Positions 41,986 to 50,753 of a DNA stretch of 64,000 nt are shown in pieces. Origin of the DNA: UBA4416 sp943362175 (GTDB lineage Bacteria; Bacteroidota; Bacteroidia; B-17B0; Aurantibacillaceae). The stretch's first letter is position 1; each line of letters starts with the position of its first letter. Where the stretch lies: NCBI GenBank assembly GCA_943362175.1, contig CALRIU020000010.1, positions 123,914-187,913 of the forward strand, in the 5' to 3' direction. The translations under genes and the position numbers were made by a program. Under the pieces are notes generated by a model that saw nothing but the letters and a program-made list of their open reading frames with translations, had not been told where the DNA came from and did no database searches.

Positions 41986-43830
41986 TTATTTGATACCCAG
42001 CCACTCTTTACGGGTCATTACCTGCTGGTCGGTGGCTTTGTCGTTCACTTCCAGGATATCGTATTCTGTGACATCCACCGGTTTTACTTTTGCTTTCAGG
42101 GTTTTGATCTCCTCGTTTCCTTTCTTGTCTTTTCGCATCACGTCAATAGCCAGCTTATCGCCTTTTTTTGCGTCTTTCATATAGCCGCCCAATACATCCC
42201 TCAGGTTTTCCATGGTAAGCTTACGGTTGTTGAAGGTCACGATCTCATCGCCTTCCTTAAAGCCCAGTTTTTTTCCAAAAGCGTCGAGCTTGCTGGTGTT
42301 TACCACTACCAGGCGGTTGCTTTCGGGGTTGAAGCCCACAGAGATACCGCCGAGTGTGATCTGTTTTTCCACGCGTTTTTCGGTATAGTTCAGGCCTACC
42401 ATGGCAAAGATCTCTTTATAGGGCAAAGGCTTATTGCCTGCCACGTATGTATCCAGGAAGGTGCGCACCTCCTTAAAGCTCAGCTTCTCAATGTCATCAA
42501 AAAGCTCATCGTCCTTAAACGATTTGTTCTTGCCATATTTTTTAGCCAGGTCTTTCATCAGGTTTTGCGTGCCGTATTCGCCCTTGCTGTAGTAACGGAG
42601 CATGATGTCGAGGCACATGCCGATCACGGCGCCTTTTTCATACACGTTGTTGTATTGCTTTTTATACTTATCCAATACATATTTGCTCATGATTGTGAAG
42701 GGCACTGTATCGTTGTAATTGTTGCGGTTGTTCTGCATTTTTTCCACCATCACCGCCAGGAAATCATCGTAATCGATGAGGCCGGTTTTAGCCTGCATGT
42801 GGTGTGCCGCATATTCGGTAAGTCCTTCGTACAGCCACAGGTGCTTGCTCATCTGCGGGTTGTTGAAATCAAAATTACCGATCTCTTCCGCATGGATGTT
42901 GAGCGGAGTGACAATGTGAAAAAACTCGTGGGCCGCCACATCCCTGATCTCCTGCGCCAGGTCCATGGAATCAGCCTCAGGCAGATAGTAGAATGATGAG
43001 TAGGAGTGTTCCAGGGCGCCCGATGCGCCACTCAGGGAAGGCTTATCCGAAAAATAGAACAGGAAGGCGTATTTGCTGATCGGCAGCTCACCGCCCAGGT
43101 AATCGGCCTGCGCGTAGAGCAGCTCTTTTAGGTTGCGGGCAATGAATCCGGAACTCAGCACGCCGTTCGGCGAGTACACCGAAAACAGGATTGTGGAGTT
43201 TCCTATTTTCAACGAGGTTGTGTCGGGTTTGCAATACATGATAGGCGCATCCACCAGGTCGTGGTAGTTGTATACGGAAAGCACGTCTTTGGTTTCGCCG
43301 CTCTTAAGGTCGGTTAAGGACGTAGAGGCGTAAAAGCCTTTGGGCTTGGTAACTTCCAGAATGAAATTGGTTTCGATCTTATTTTTGAAATAGCCGAAGA
43401 AGCCGTGTGTATTGAGAATGAAGTTTTTGTTCTCCTCAATGTTGGTCCCGCCGGGCTCAAATACCACTTTTTCCTTGATAGCCGTATCCCAGCTGTCTTC
43501 CACCTCATAGCTGATCTCCTTAATGGCATTGGCCGGGCTGAGCTTATAGGAGTTGGCATCCAGCTTTTGAACCGTAATGGTTTTCCCGTCTTTGCCTTCC
43601 GCTTTGAAGTTGGAAACGAAACGTCCGAAATCGTATACATCATAGGTGCCGGGAACCATAGCCGGGAACATAAACACGGCTTCGTTATCCGATAGGTCGG
43701 GAGGAGTGAGCCTCACGGTGAGCTTATCGTCTTTTACAGAGGTAAGGTCAACGTAATAGCGGTAGTTGCCGTCGGCAAACGCGCGTGTAACAGAGCAAAG
43801 GAGGGATACGGCAAAAACGATATATTTCAT
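41986..43830 (-). CDS. M61-family metallopeptidase with PDZ domain
   Basis: 614 residues with signal peptide MKYIVFAVSLLCSVTRAFA. Beta-sandwich N-terminal region, then the zinc site HEFFH in DVAAHEFFHIVTPLNIH, with the downstream Glu in LYEGLTEYAAHHM, and a C-terminal PDZ (GGISVGFNPESNRLVVVNTSKLDAFGKKLGFKEGDEIVTFNNR). M61 enzymes are glycyl aminopeptidases or cleave short peptides; here periplasmic. Eleven bases from the upstream CPBP protease gene, probably one transcript. Confidence 0.93.
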   Translation of the reverse strand: MKYIVFAVSLLCSVTRAFADGNYRYYVDLTSVKDDKLTVRLTPPDLSDNEAVFMFPAMVPGTYDVYDFGRFVSNFKAEGKDGKTITVQKLDANSYKLSPANAIKEISYEVEDSWDTAIKEKVVFEPGGTNIEENKNFILNTHGFFGYFKNKIETNFILEVTKPKGFYASTSLTDLKSGETKDVLSVYNYHDLVDAPIMYCKPDTTSLKIGNSTILFSVYSPNGVLSSGFIARNLKELLYAQADYLGGELPISKYAFLFYFSDKPSLSGASGALEHSYSSFYYLPEADSMDLAQEIRDVAAHEFFHIVTPLNIHAEEIGNFDFNNPQMSKHLWLYEGLTEYAAHHMQAKTGLIDYDDFLAVMVEKMQNNRNNYNDTVPFTIMSKYVLDKYKKQYNNVYEKGAVIGMCLDIMLRYYSKGEYGTQNLMKDLAKKYGKNKSFKDDELFDDIEKLSFKEVRTFLDTYVAGNKPLPYKEIFAMVGLNYTEKRVEKQITLGGISVGFNPESNRLVVVNTSKLDAFGKKLGFKEGDEIVTFNNRKLTMENLRDVLGGYMKDAKKGDKLAIDVMRKDKKGNEEIKTLKAKVKPVDVTEYDILEVNDKATDQQVMTRKEWLGIK

Positions 43831-43840
43831 GTGAAGCGGA

Positions 43841-44818
43841 TTAGCGGATTAATAATTTCCAGTTGGATAATTTATAGGTTTTGTAAAAGATGAAAAAGCA
43901 GAGTGTTGCCATGATGACCCAGGCGATGAGCTCGCTGACAGGCTCTTCTACAGAGGTGTAAAAAACGGCATCGGTTTGCAGCACCGAATTTTTGGAGCAG
44001 ATCAACAAGGCAGAGAAAAAATTATTGGCAAAGTGAATGCCCATGGCCAGTTCGGCCCCCTCATCCAGGAGCGTCAGAATCCCCAGGAAAGCACCGAAGA
44101 GGATATAATAGGGCATCATGATCAGCAGGCCGTGTGCCTGAGCTTCAGGATTGGATGCGTGCAGCAGTCCAAAAAAGACAGAGGTAATCACCAGGGCAGG
44201 CAAAGCGTTTTTAAATGCCAATGAAAAGCCCTGCATGAGGTATCCCCTGAAAAGCAATTCCTCCGTAGCCGTTTGAATCGGAACCATGATTACCGCCACC
44301 AGGAAGAGCACTGCAAATTTTGGGGCATCGAAGCGAAGCTCCAGCTCCCCGGGCGACATGAGATAAGAGATCAGGGTAAAGCCCAGCAGCAAGGCACCCC
44401 ATACCGAAAAGGCAAAAAAGTAACGCTTCCAGCGGAATGTTTCAAAACCGGTAAGCATCGATGACAAAGGTTTATGCTGTATAAACCTGGCAAACAGCCA
44501 GAAAAAGAGCAGGGTGAATACAAACATGCCCATCAGCAATGCAAGCATCAGCGAGCGGTTCATCCCGATAGCATCCGGGTTGAACAGGATGGCAGGATTT
44601 TGCATGATCTTATCCATGCTGATCCCATGGCTCTGCGCTGCGGCCATTAGAGGCAGCATCATGATCAGTTGGAAACAAAAGTAACCAACGAAAGCGGCGA
44701 TAAGTCCCAAGACATAAAGCCAAGGCTCATTGCGGCCTGTAACGTAGCCCTTGATCAAAAACAGGTTATCGAATGGGAAAGGATTGGCGCTTTTGCTCTC
44801 TGCGTGCTCTGATGACAT
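43841..44818 (-). CDS. CPBP family intramembrane metalloprotease
   Basis: 325 residues from ATG 44818, eight predicted helices. The active-site motifs EELLFRGYLMQG (EExxxR) and FGLLHASNP (FxxxH) of the CAAX/ABI (Rce1-like) family are clear, plus a third His in AMGIHFANNFFSAL. Substrates of bacterial members are mostly unknown. The upstream in-frame start at 44839 is less likely. Divergent from the peroxidase gene; -7 box TAATTTTG at 44835-44828. Confidence 0.92.
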   Translation of the reverse strand: MSSEHAESKSANPFPFDNLFLIKGYVTGRNEPWLYVLGLIAAFVGYFCFQLIMMLPLMAAAQSHGISMDKIMQNPAILFNPDAIGMNRSLMLALLMGMFVFTLLFFWLFARFIQHKPLSSMLTGFETFRWKRYFFAFSVWGALLLGFTLISYLMSPGELELRFDAPKFAVLFLVAVIMVPIQTATEELLFRGYLMQGFSLAFKNALPALVITSVFFGLLHASNPEAQAHGLLIMMPYYILFGAFLGILTLLDEGAELAMGIHFANNFFSALLICSKNSVLQTDAVFYTSVEEPVSELIAWVIMATLCFFIFYKTYKLSNWKLLIR

Positions 44819-44827
44819 AATTACATA

Positions 44828-44835
44828 CAAAATTA
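44828..44835 (-). promoter_or_regulatory. -7 box TAATTTTG of the CPBP gene
   Basis: Perfect TAnnTTTG on the minus strand, 9 bases before the ATG. Confidence 0.45.
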
Positions 44836-44899
44836 TCATTTTTGCGGAGTTTCAGTCATTATTATACATAAATGGTTACAGGAGTGTTTTAGCGTTCGA

Positions 44900-44932
44900 T
44901 TGGCGGTATACCTGTTTTTCCTGTTATATTTG
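44900..44932 (+). promoter_or_regulatory. Promoter of the di-haem peroxidase gene
   Basis: TTG at 44900-44902, 22 bases, then TATATTTG at 44925-44932; the ATG follows after only 4 bases, so the mRNA probably begins at or next to the start codon. Confidence 0.6.
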
Positions 44933-44936
44933 CAGC

Positions 44937-45899
44937 ATGTTTAAAACAGCGTTCAAAGGTGTCCTGGTAATACTAACCATCATGGCTTTTTCATGCTCTG
45001 CCGACAGCGGCGAAAAACCGTTGAAAGAGCCGGGAAGCAAAGAAGAACTGGGCGAGTTATTATTTCATGATTCTATTTTGTCGAGGGGAAACAGCATCAG
45101 CTGCGCTTCCTGTCACAAGCCGGAATATGCCTTTGCCGATACGGTGGCTCTGAGTGTGGGAATCGACGGGATCATCGGCACACGCAACACGCCGAGTGCC
45201 ATGAATCTGTCGGCGCGTAATTTTTACTTTCACGATGGCCGCAGCGAAACGCTGGAAGAGCAGGCGGGAGGCCCGATGGAAAATCCGAATGAAATGGATA
45301 TCCCTTTATCCATGATCGTGAAGAAGCTGAATAAGCACCACCAATACCGCTCCTTCTTCGTGAAGATCTTTGGAAGTAAAGCCACGAAGGAAAACCTGGT
45401 GGAGGCGCTGGCGGCTTATGAACGGACACTGGAAACGAACCATACAGCTTTTGATGATTTTATGAACGGAAAAGACACCCTCTCTTTTTCGCTATCGGCG
45501 CAGCGAGGGCGGGAGGTCTTCAACGAGAAAGGAAAATGTTTCGATTGCCATTTTGGACCTGATTTTACAGGTGATGACTTTAAGAACATTGGCTTGTTTA
45601 ATGGGAAAAACCTCAATGACAGCGGGCGCTTCCTTATTACGAGAGACCCCGAAGATATTGGCCGCTTCAAAGTTCCGGGGCTCCGCAATATTGCCATTAC
45701 TAAGCCATACATGCATAACGGGATGTTTAAGACCCTGAAAGAAGTGATTGATTATTACGACAGGCCCGATCAGTTTGTACCCAACGCTGTCAACCGCGAT
45801 ACTTCCCTGGCAAAGCCTTTAAACCTCACACCACAGGAAAAGAAAGACCTGGAGGCTTTTCTGCTATCGCTGACGGATTACCGTTTCCTGAAAAAATAA
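44937..45899 (+). CDS. Di-haem cytochrome c peroxidase (MauG/CcpA family) lipoprotein
   Basis: 320 residues; lipobox IMAFSC (Cys20). Two c-haem sites: CASCH (Cys56, Cys59, His60) and CFDCH in the C-terminal half; also GTRNTPSAMNLSARNFYFHDGRSETLEEQA and VPGLRNIAITKPYMHNGMFKTLKEVIDYYDR, typical of the family. It reduces hydrogen peroxide with electrons from small cytochromes. ATG 44937 is chosen over the frame's earlier start 44751 because of the lipoprotein signal and the promoter directly before it. Confidence 0.95.
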   Translation: MFKTAFKGVLVILTIMAFSCSADSGEKPLKEPGSKEELGELLFHDSILSRGNSISCASCHKPEYAFADTVALSVGIDGIIGTRNTPSAMNLSARNFYFHDGRSETLEEQAGGPMENPNEMDIPLSMIVKKLNKHHQYRSFFVKIFGSKATKENLVEALAAYERTLETNHTAFDDFMNGKDTLSFSLSAQRGREVFNEKGKCFDCHFGPDFTGDDFKNIGLFNGKNLNDSGRFLITRDPEDIGRFKVPGLRNIAITKPYMHNGMFKTLKEVIDYYDRPDQFVPNAVNRDTSLAKPLNLTPQEKKDLEAFLLSLTDYRFLKK

Positions 45900-45903
45900 A
45901 GAG

Positions 45904-46269
45904 TTACACCAGGCGGCATCTTATTTCGAGATCCTCGGTGAGGTAGTAGCTGGCACATAGGCGGTGGTAGCCGTCGGCAATGATGAGCTTTTCGTTGCCC
46001 CTTACCAAAAGAAGCGGAGACAGTTTTTTCTCTTTCTTAAATTTCTCCAGGTTCTTTTGGACATGCACATTGTCTTTTGGAAGCAGGGGAAGGCCGCTGG
46101 CCCTGAAAATGTCCTTGGCTTTTTTCACGACCGTTTTGACATGCTTTAAGGCGTCCGCTTTTTTTACCGCTGCCGCATGAGGATACAGCAATTCCAGGTA
46201 GTCGATGGCAGCGAGGTAGTCGTGTGCTTCAGGATCGGCCATGAAAATGTTCTTCTTTAATTTTTTCAT
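45904..46269 (-). CDS. Small ParB/sulfiredoxin-fold-like protein
   Basis: 121 residues, basic. The C-terminal part KKLSPLLLVRGNEKLIIADGYHRLCASYYL resembles the ParB-N/Srx fold (x-L-x-x-x-G-x-x-R-x-x-A with DGYHRL in place of DGHHRL). No DNA-binding HTH is attached, so it is not a chromosome-partition ParB. Ends 4 bases from the convergent peroxidase gene; 13 bases downstream of mgtC. Function unknown. Confidence 0.75.
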   Translation of the reverse strand: MKKLKKNIFMADPEAHDYLAAIDYLELLYPHAAAVKKADALKHVKTVVKKAKDIFRASGLPLLPKDNVHVQKNLEKFKKEKKLSPLLLVRGNEKLIIADGYHRLCASYYLTEDLEIRCRLV

Positions 46270-46282
46270 CTATCGGGTTTGA

Positions 46283-46942
46283 TTATAGAGTGATTTGCTG
46301 TATGGTAGGGTCACTGAACAAGTGGGCGATGAAGCGCTCATGGTCTTTTTCGTGCCCCATAATGCGCCAGTTGATGGTCAGCAGATCTTCGTTTTTGGAT
46401 TGCCAGATTTTATATGACTTCAGGTTAAAGCTCTGAGCCGTCTTCTCAAATTGTTCGGCGATTCCCACGTCATATACTTTGGTGATCTTATAGTTCTGTA
46501 TTTTATGCTTACGGTCGATCCATTGCTCCAGGGGCACCAGGAGCAGCAAGACAAACAACACAACCAGGGTGGCCAATAAGCCCAGGTAGATATGCCCGGA
46601 GCCGATACACATGCCCAGGGCAGCCGTTACCCATATTGTACAGGCTGTTGTCACACCGTTGATTTTATTCTCGTCTTTGAAAATGGCGCCGGCTCCCAGG
46701 AAACCAATTCCCGTAATAATATTTGCTGCCAGCCTGTCCGGATTAGCGACCCCTATTTTGATAGAAAGGATCGTAAAGGTACAGGAGCCAACACATACGA
46801 GCATTAAGGTGCGGAGCCCTGCACTTTTATTTTTATATTCCCGCTCTGCCCCAATGATGAGGCCCATGACAATGGACAGAAAAATCAGGAACAGGTCTTC
46901 ACAATTAAAGAGCTGGTACATCGTGTGGAAATAGTCTGTCAT
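46283..46942 (-). CDS. MgtC/SapB family membrane protein
   Basis: 219 residues; five hydrophobic segments in the first 150 residues with MGLIIGAEREYKNKSAGLRTLMLVCVGSC and TGIGFLGAGAIFKDENKINGVTTACTIWVTAALGMCIGSG, the MgtC signature, then a C-terminal cytoplasmic ACT-like domain. MgtC proteins affect growth in low magnesium and ATP synthase activity in pathogens; the role here is not known. Confidence 0.94.
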   Translation of the reverse strand: MTDYFHTMYQLFNCEDLFLIFLSIVMGLIIGAEREYKNKSAGLRTLMLVCVGSCTFTILSIKIGVANPDRLAANIITGIGFLGAGAIFKDENKINGVTTACTIWVTAALGMCIGSGHIYLGLLATLVVLFVLLLLVPLEQWIDRKHKIQNYKITKVYDVGIAEQFEKTAQSFNLKSYKIWQSKNEDLLTINWRIMGHEKDHERFIAHLFSDPTIQQITL

Positions 46943-47004
46943 AGCCGTTTTTAAAAAATTAAGGTAGCATTATTTTCTTTATTCTCCAATAAGGGCGCGG
47001 GGAG

Positions 47005-48327
47005 CTATGTCAGCGTTATTCGCAAGCTCCGGGCTGTCGTTTCCTCAATCCTGCAGCGGTCATCCAGGCGATGGCCGATGATCCAGATGATCTGCTCCTT
47101 GTTCGCCAGGATCCATACGGCTTCTTTTTCAAATAAAGAAAGCTTCTGGTCTTTGAAAAAATCGCTGAGCTTCTTAAAGCCTTTCATGCCGAATGGCCTG
47201 AACTTATCGCCCTGTTTCCAGCGGCGCAGCGTCAGGGGAAAGAGCTGTTCGGAGTAAGGGATCACGATCTCGTTCCGCTTGCCTGAAAACACCGCTTCGG
47301 TGACCTCTTCGATGGAAAGCGTGATGGGCAAATGGGTCGTGTCGTCCGGAGAGCTGATTGTGTAAGCGCTTTGAAGCAATGCCCTTTCTATAGGCTGTAC
47401 AATGATGTATTTCCGGTCAACGACCAGGCGGTGCGTGGGCGAGGAGAATTGTTTTCCGGAATGCTTTTCCGAATGGATCACTTCACATAGTTGCGCTATT
47501 TGCCGGGGCTTGAACTGTTTGCTGTGAAGCCACTCAAACAATAAAGTTTCCCTGTAAGGCTCTTTGGCGAGCGCTTTGATGTCGATGAACAGCTGCTCAT
47601 TCGCCTCATGGCAAATGGATGCATACTTTTCTTTGGCGTAAGCCTGAACGATTTCCCCCGATTGTTTGAAGAACCGCACCGAGGTATGGATGGTTTCCTC
47701 CAACGCCGGGTTCAGGCTTTTCAGCTCAGGGATCACCTTGTGCCGGATGAAATTACGCTTGTACTTCACTTCGGCATTGCTGCTGTCGTTGCGGTAGGGC
47801 AGCTGATGCTTCTCCGCATAAGCCATAATCTCCTCTTTGGTTGCAAACAGCATAGGTCTTACCAGGTCATCCTGCCGTTCCGGAATGCCCTGCAGGCCTT
47901 TGATGCCGGTACCCCTCACCAGGTTGACGAGTAAGGTTTCCACGTTATCGTTGGCGTGATGCGCCGTGAGCAGGCGGTCGAAGCCATGCTCCGCTATCAG
48001 CTCCTTAAACCAGGTGTAGCGCAGCTCGCGGGCTGCCATTTGTGTGGAAAGCTTACGCTCCGCCGCATAGGCATTGGTATCAAAATCTTTGGTGAAAACA
48101 GGAATGCCCAGGTCTTTGGCAAAGCTCCCGCAGAATGCCCGGTCGCCCTGTGCCTCGTTGCCCCGGAGCCGGAAGTTGCAGTGGGCCAGCGAAAAGGAGT
48201 AGCCCATGTCATGTAGCAGATGTGCCAGCACCACCGAGTCGATGCCACCGCTGAAAGCCAGCAGCAGCCGGTGTTCCTTGCCGAATAAATCGTTTTTACG
48301 TATGTTTACTTCCAATTGTTTTAGCAC
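47005..48327 (-). CDS. tilS: tRNA(Ile)-lysidine synthase
   Basis: Puts lysine on C34 of tRNA-Ile(CAU), changing it to read AUA. The PP-loop SGGIDS is in LLLAFSGGIDSVVLAHLL; THHANDN-like TAHHANDNVETLL and the C-terminal TilS domain (KQGDKFRPFGMKGFKKLSDFFKDQKL) follow. GTG 48327 is chosen because the -7 box TAGATTTG (48338-48331) ends 3 bases before it; TTG 48333 is part of that box. The divergent gene begins only 20 bases away. Confidence 0.95.
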   Translation of the reverse strand: MLKQLEVNIRKNDLFGKEHRLLLAFSGGIDSVVLAHLLHDMGYSFSLAHCNFRLRGNEAQGDRAFCGSFAKDLGIPVFTKDFDTNAYAAERKLSTQMAARELRYTWFKELIAEHGFDRLLTAHHANDNVETLLVNLVRGTGIKGLQGIPERQDDLVRPMLFATKEEIMAYAEKHQLPYRNDSSNAEVKYKRNFIRHKVIPELKSLNPALEETIHTSVRFFKQSGEIVQAYAKEKYASICHEANEQLFIDIKALAKEPYRETLLFEWLHSKQFKPRQIAQLCEVIHSEKHSGKQFSSPTHRLVVDRKYIIVQPIERALLQSAYTISSPDDTTHLPITLSIEEVTEAVFSGKRNEIVIPYSEQLFPLTLRRWKQGDKFRPFGMKGFKKLSDFFKDQKLSLFEKEAVWILANKEQIIWIIGHRLDDRCRIEETTARSLRITLT

Positions 48328-48330
48328 GGT

Positions 48331-48338
48331 CAAATCTA
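48331..48338 (-). promoter_or_regulatory. tilS -7 box TAGATTTG abutting the start
   Basis: Perfect TAnnTTTG on the minus strand with three bases (ACC) before the GTG. On the plus strand the same bases lead into TACGTTTA (48337-48344), a possible -7 box for the divergent YdeI-type gene, also 3 bases before its ATG. Confidence 0.5.
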
Positions 48339-48347
48339 CGTTTATTT

Positions 48348-48956
48348 ATGGCAAAAGTAAAACACAATCCAAAAGCAGCGGAGCTCATCGAGGAAGGTAT
48401 TAACGGCATGGAACCCTTTGCCAAAGCGATTTGCACACGCCTCCGGAAGATCATTCTCAGTGCCGACCCGGAGCTGGTCGAAGACTGGAAGTGGGGGCCG
48501 AACTATTACCTCAATGGCATGGTATGCGGTTACTGGGGCTTCAAAAAACATGTGAGCCTGGTATTCTTCCAGGGAGCTTTACTGAAAGACAAAAAGAAAC
48601 TGCTCAGTGCCAATGAGGGCAACCTGCACAACAGGCATATCAAATACACGGATGTTAAGCAGGTACATGAAGAGGAGATCCTGGAGCTGCTGTTCCAGGC
48701 TATTGACAATAACCGCAACGGTATTAAGCTGACGGCACCTAAGGATAAAACCATAGAAACGCCGCCCGATGTGGCGAAAGCCTTGAAAAAGGCAAAGGTG
48801 CTCCCGTATTTCGATTCCCTGGCTTACTCTCACCGTAAGGAATACATTCAATGGATCGACTCTGCCAAAAAAGAGGAAACCCGTCTTAAGCGCATCGGTC
48901 AGGCCATTGAGAAGCTGCAGTCCAAGCAAGGGCTGCATGATAAGTATAAGAAGTAG
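48348..48956 (+). CDS. YdeI/OmpD-associated family protein (DUF1801 plus OmdA domain)
   Basis: 202 residues: N-terminal DUF1801-like domain (EDWKWGPNYYLNGMVCGYWGFKKHVSLVFFQGALL) and a C-terminal bacteriocin-protection OmdA-type helical domain (PPDVAKALKKAKVLPYFDSLAYSHRKEYIQWIDSAKKEETRLKRIGQAIEKL). Members are cytoplasmic and widespread; in Salmonella YdeI helps resist antimicrobial peptides, but this need not transfer. Shares its upstream region with tilS. Confidence 0.87.
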   Translation: MAKVKHNPKAAELIEEGINGMEPFAKAICTRLRKIILSADPELVEDWKWGPNYYLNGMVCGYWGFKKHVSLVFFQGALLKDKKKLLSANEGNLHNRHIKYTDVKQVHEEEILELLFQAIDNNRNGIKLTAPKDKTIETPPDVAKALKKAKVLPYFDSLAYSHRKEYIQWIDSAKKEETRLKRIGQAIEKLQSKQGLHDKYKK

Positions 48957-48963
48957 CTTTATT

Positions 48964-49072
48964 TTTTGGAACCATGCTTCGGCATCACGATCACGACTTG
49001 TCGTGATGACAGTGCAGGTAATTTTTACCCCGCGCTTCGGCTTTCCCTTCGGTTACGCTCAGGGTGACAGCT
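48964..49072. repeat. Intergenic repeat remnants before kmo
   Basis: CATCACGATCACGACTTGTCG and TTCGGTTACGCTCAGGGTGACAGCTCAGCG resemble the short CGCTCAG-type repeats of other gaps. No gene lies in 48957-49206. Confidence 0.4.
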
Positions 49073-49074
49073 CA

Positions 49075-49112
49075 GCGCCCCGCAAAGGATTTTCGCTACA
49101 ATCGCTGACGCG
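49075..49112 (-). repeat. Fragment of the structured element (copy R8)
   Basis: Read on the minus strand: CGCGTCAGCGATTGTAGCGAAAATCCTTTGCGGGGCG, matching head and 5' arm of copies R6 and R7 but without the remaining hairpin. Confidence 0.5.
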
Positions 49113-49206
49113 GGAAAACCTTAAAAATTGGCGAACATCTGCGCCATCTGTGGGAAATAATCCCGGAAATAATATTACATTAGCCCTTGAAAATTTTAAG
49201 ATCTCT

Positions 49207-50556
49207 ATGAGTACTCCAAAGAATATCACCGTTGTAGGAGCCGGACTGGTAGGTTCCCTCATGTCTATCTACCTGGCTAAGCGCGGGCATAAAGTGTCCA
49301 TTTACGAGCGCCGTCCTGATATGCGCCAGGAAAAAATTGTTGCCGGGCGCTCTATTAATCTTGCCCTGAGCGACCGTGGCTGGCGCGGATTGGAAGGTGT
49401 TGGCATTGCCGACGAGATCCGGAAGATCGCTATCCCGATGTACGGGCGCTCCATCCACCTGAAAGACGGAACTTCGGCTTACCAGCAATATGGAAAAGAC
49501 AACCACGCCATCTATTCTGTATCGCGCGGCGGCATCAATATGCGCCTGATGGACCTGGCAGAGCAACAGCCTAACGTGAGCATCCACTTCGAGGAGCGCT
49601 GCGATAAGGTAGACCGTAAAACAAATAGCCTGACCTTTCATAATACCAAAACCGACCGCAGCAGTGAGGTAAAAAGTGACTTCATCCTGGGCTCGGACGG
49701 TGCGTTCAGCGCGGTACGCACCCAGCTGCAATTACATTCCGACCGTTTTGATTACCAGCAGTTTTACATTGACTGCGGCTACAAGGAACTCACCATTCCG
49801 GCAGGAAAGAACGGGGAGCATGTGATTGAAAAAAATGCCCTGCACATCTGGCCCCGCGGTAGCTTTATGATGATCGCGCTGCCCAATATGGACGGCAGCT
49901 TTACCTGCACGCTTTTTTTCCAGATGGAAGGGAAGCTTTCTTTTGAGGGTTTGAAAACAAAGGAAGAGGTGAGTGCTTTTTTTGAGAGCGAATTTCCTGA
50001 TGCGGTGTCTCTTATGCCGACTTACCTCGATGACTGGTTTCATAATCCGACCTCTAGTCTGGTAACCGTCAAATGCAAACCCTGGGTATGGGATGAACGG
50101 ATTGCGCTCATTGGTGATGCGGCGCATGCCATTGTGCCTTTCTACGGACAGGGCATGAACTGTGGTTTTGAAGACTGCGTGGTGCTCGACGGACTGATCG
50201 CAAAACACGGTGACCTGAACGCTGCCTGCCTCGACGAATACCAGGCCCTGCGGAAGCCCGATGCTGACGCCATTGCCGACCTGGCACTCGATAACTTTAT
50301 CGAGATGCGCGATAAAACAGCGGATAAGACTTTTTTATTGCAGAAGAAGATCGAGGCGCGCTTCAGCGAAAAGCATCCCGAAAAATGGATTCCCCTGTAC
50401 TCGATGGTAACCTATTCGCCGCACATCCGCTACAGCGAAGCGTTGAGGAGCGGACAAAAACAGCAGGCCATCATGGACCGGATCATGGCAAGGCCTGATA
50501 TTGAAGCTGCCTGGGACAGCCCCGAGGTGGAGCAGGCAATTTTAAATTTATTGTGA
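49207..50556 (+). CDS. kmo: Kynurenine 3-monooxygenase
   Basis: FAD enzyme that hydroxylates kynurenine in tryptophan breakdown or quinolinate synthesis. 449 residues from ATG 49207: GAGLVGSLMSIYLAKRGHKVSIYERRPDMR (FAD), AGRSINLALSDRGWRGL, and GDAAHAIVPFYGQGMNCGFEDC, the KMO signature, with a C-terminal hydrophobic region. An in-frame start at 48907 is rejected as it would translate repeat DNA. No other kynurenine-pathway gene is adjacent. Confidence 0.93.
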   Translation: MSTPKNITVVGAGLVGSLMSIYLAKRGHKVSIYERRPDMRQEKIVAGRSINLALSDRGWRGLEGVGIADEIRKIAIPMYGRSIHLKDGTSAYQQYGKDNHAIYSVSRGGINMRLMDLAEQQPNVSIHFEERCDKVDRKTNSLTFHNTKTDRSSEVKSDFILGSDGAFSAVRTQLQLHSDRFDYQQFYIDCGYKELTIPAGKNGEHVIEKNALHIWPRGSFMMIALPNMDGSFTCTLFFQMEGKLSFEGLKTKEEVSAFFESEFPDAVSLMPTYLDDWFHNPTSSLVTVKCKPWVWDERIALIGDAAHAIVPFYGQGMNCGFEDCVVLDGLIAKHGDLNAACLDEYQALRKPDADAIADLALDNFIEMRDKTADKTFLLQKKIEARFSEKHPEKWIPLYSMVTYSPHIRYSEALRSGQKQQAIMDRIMARPDIEAAWDSPEVEQAILNLL

Positions 50557-50592
50557 TTTCATAAACCGAATATTGTGTTATTTTGCGGTGGA

Positions 50593-50684
50593 TTTGCGCC
50601 AGGGACGGAGCGGTCTGTCTGAGCTCCTTTGTTTGTCCCGCAGGGCAAGCAAAGAGCGAGTAGCGACGGCCCGCCCGGGCGCCC
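50593..50684 (+). repeat. Structured intergenic element, class I (copy R5)
   Basis: Head TTTGCGCCAGGGACGGAG, hairpin CTCCTTTGTTTG / CAAGCAAAGAG with the bulged C, then GTAGCGACGGCCCGCCCGGG and tail GGGCGCCC. Outer pair GCGCC (50596-50600) / GGCGC (50678-50682). The arm sequences differ from R1 and R3 yet still pair. Confidence 0.75.
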
Positions 50685-50753
50685 GAAACATAAAACAAAC
50701 TTCCCTTAAGGCTTGCCTGTTACAGATGAGGGGGAACATAACAGATTAATAGT

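Noticed and set aside
48907..49206. N-terminal extension of kmo
   Set aside because: It would translate intergenic repeat DNA; the FAD-binding start MSTPKNITVVGAG begins at 49207.
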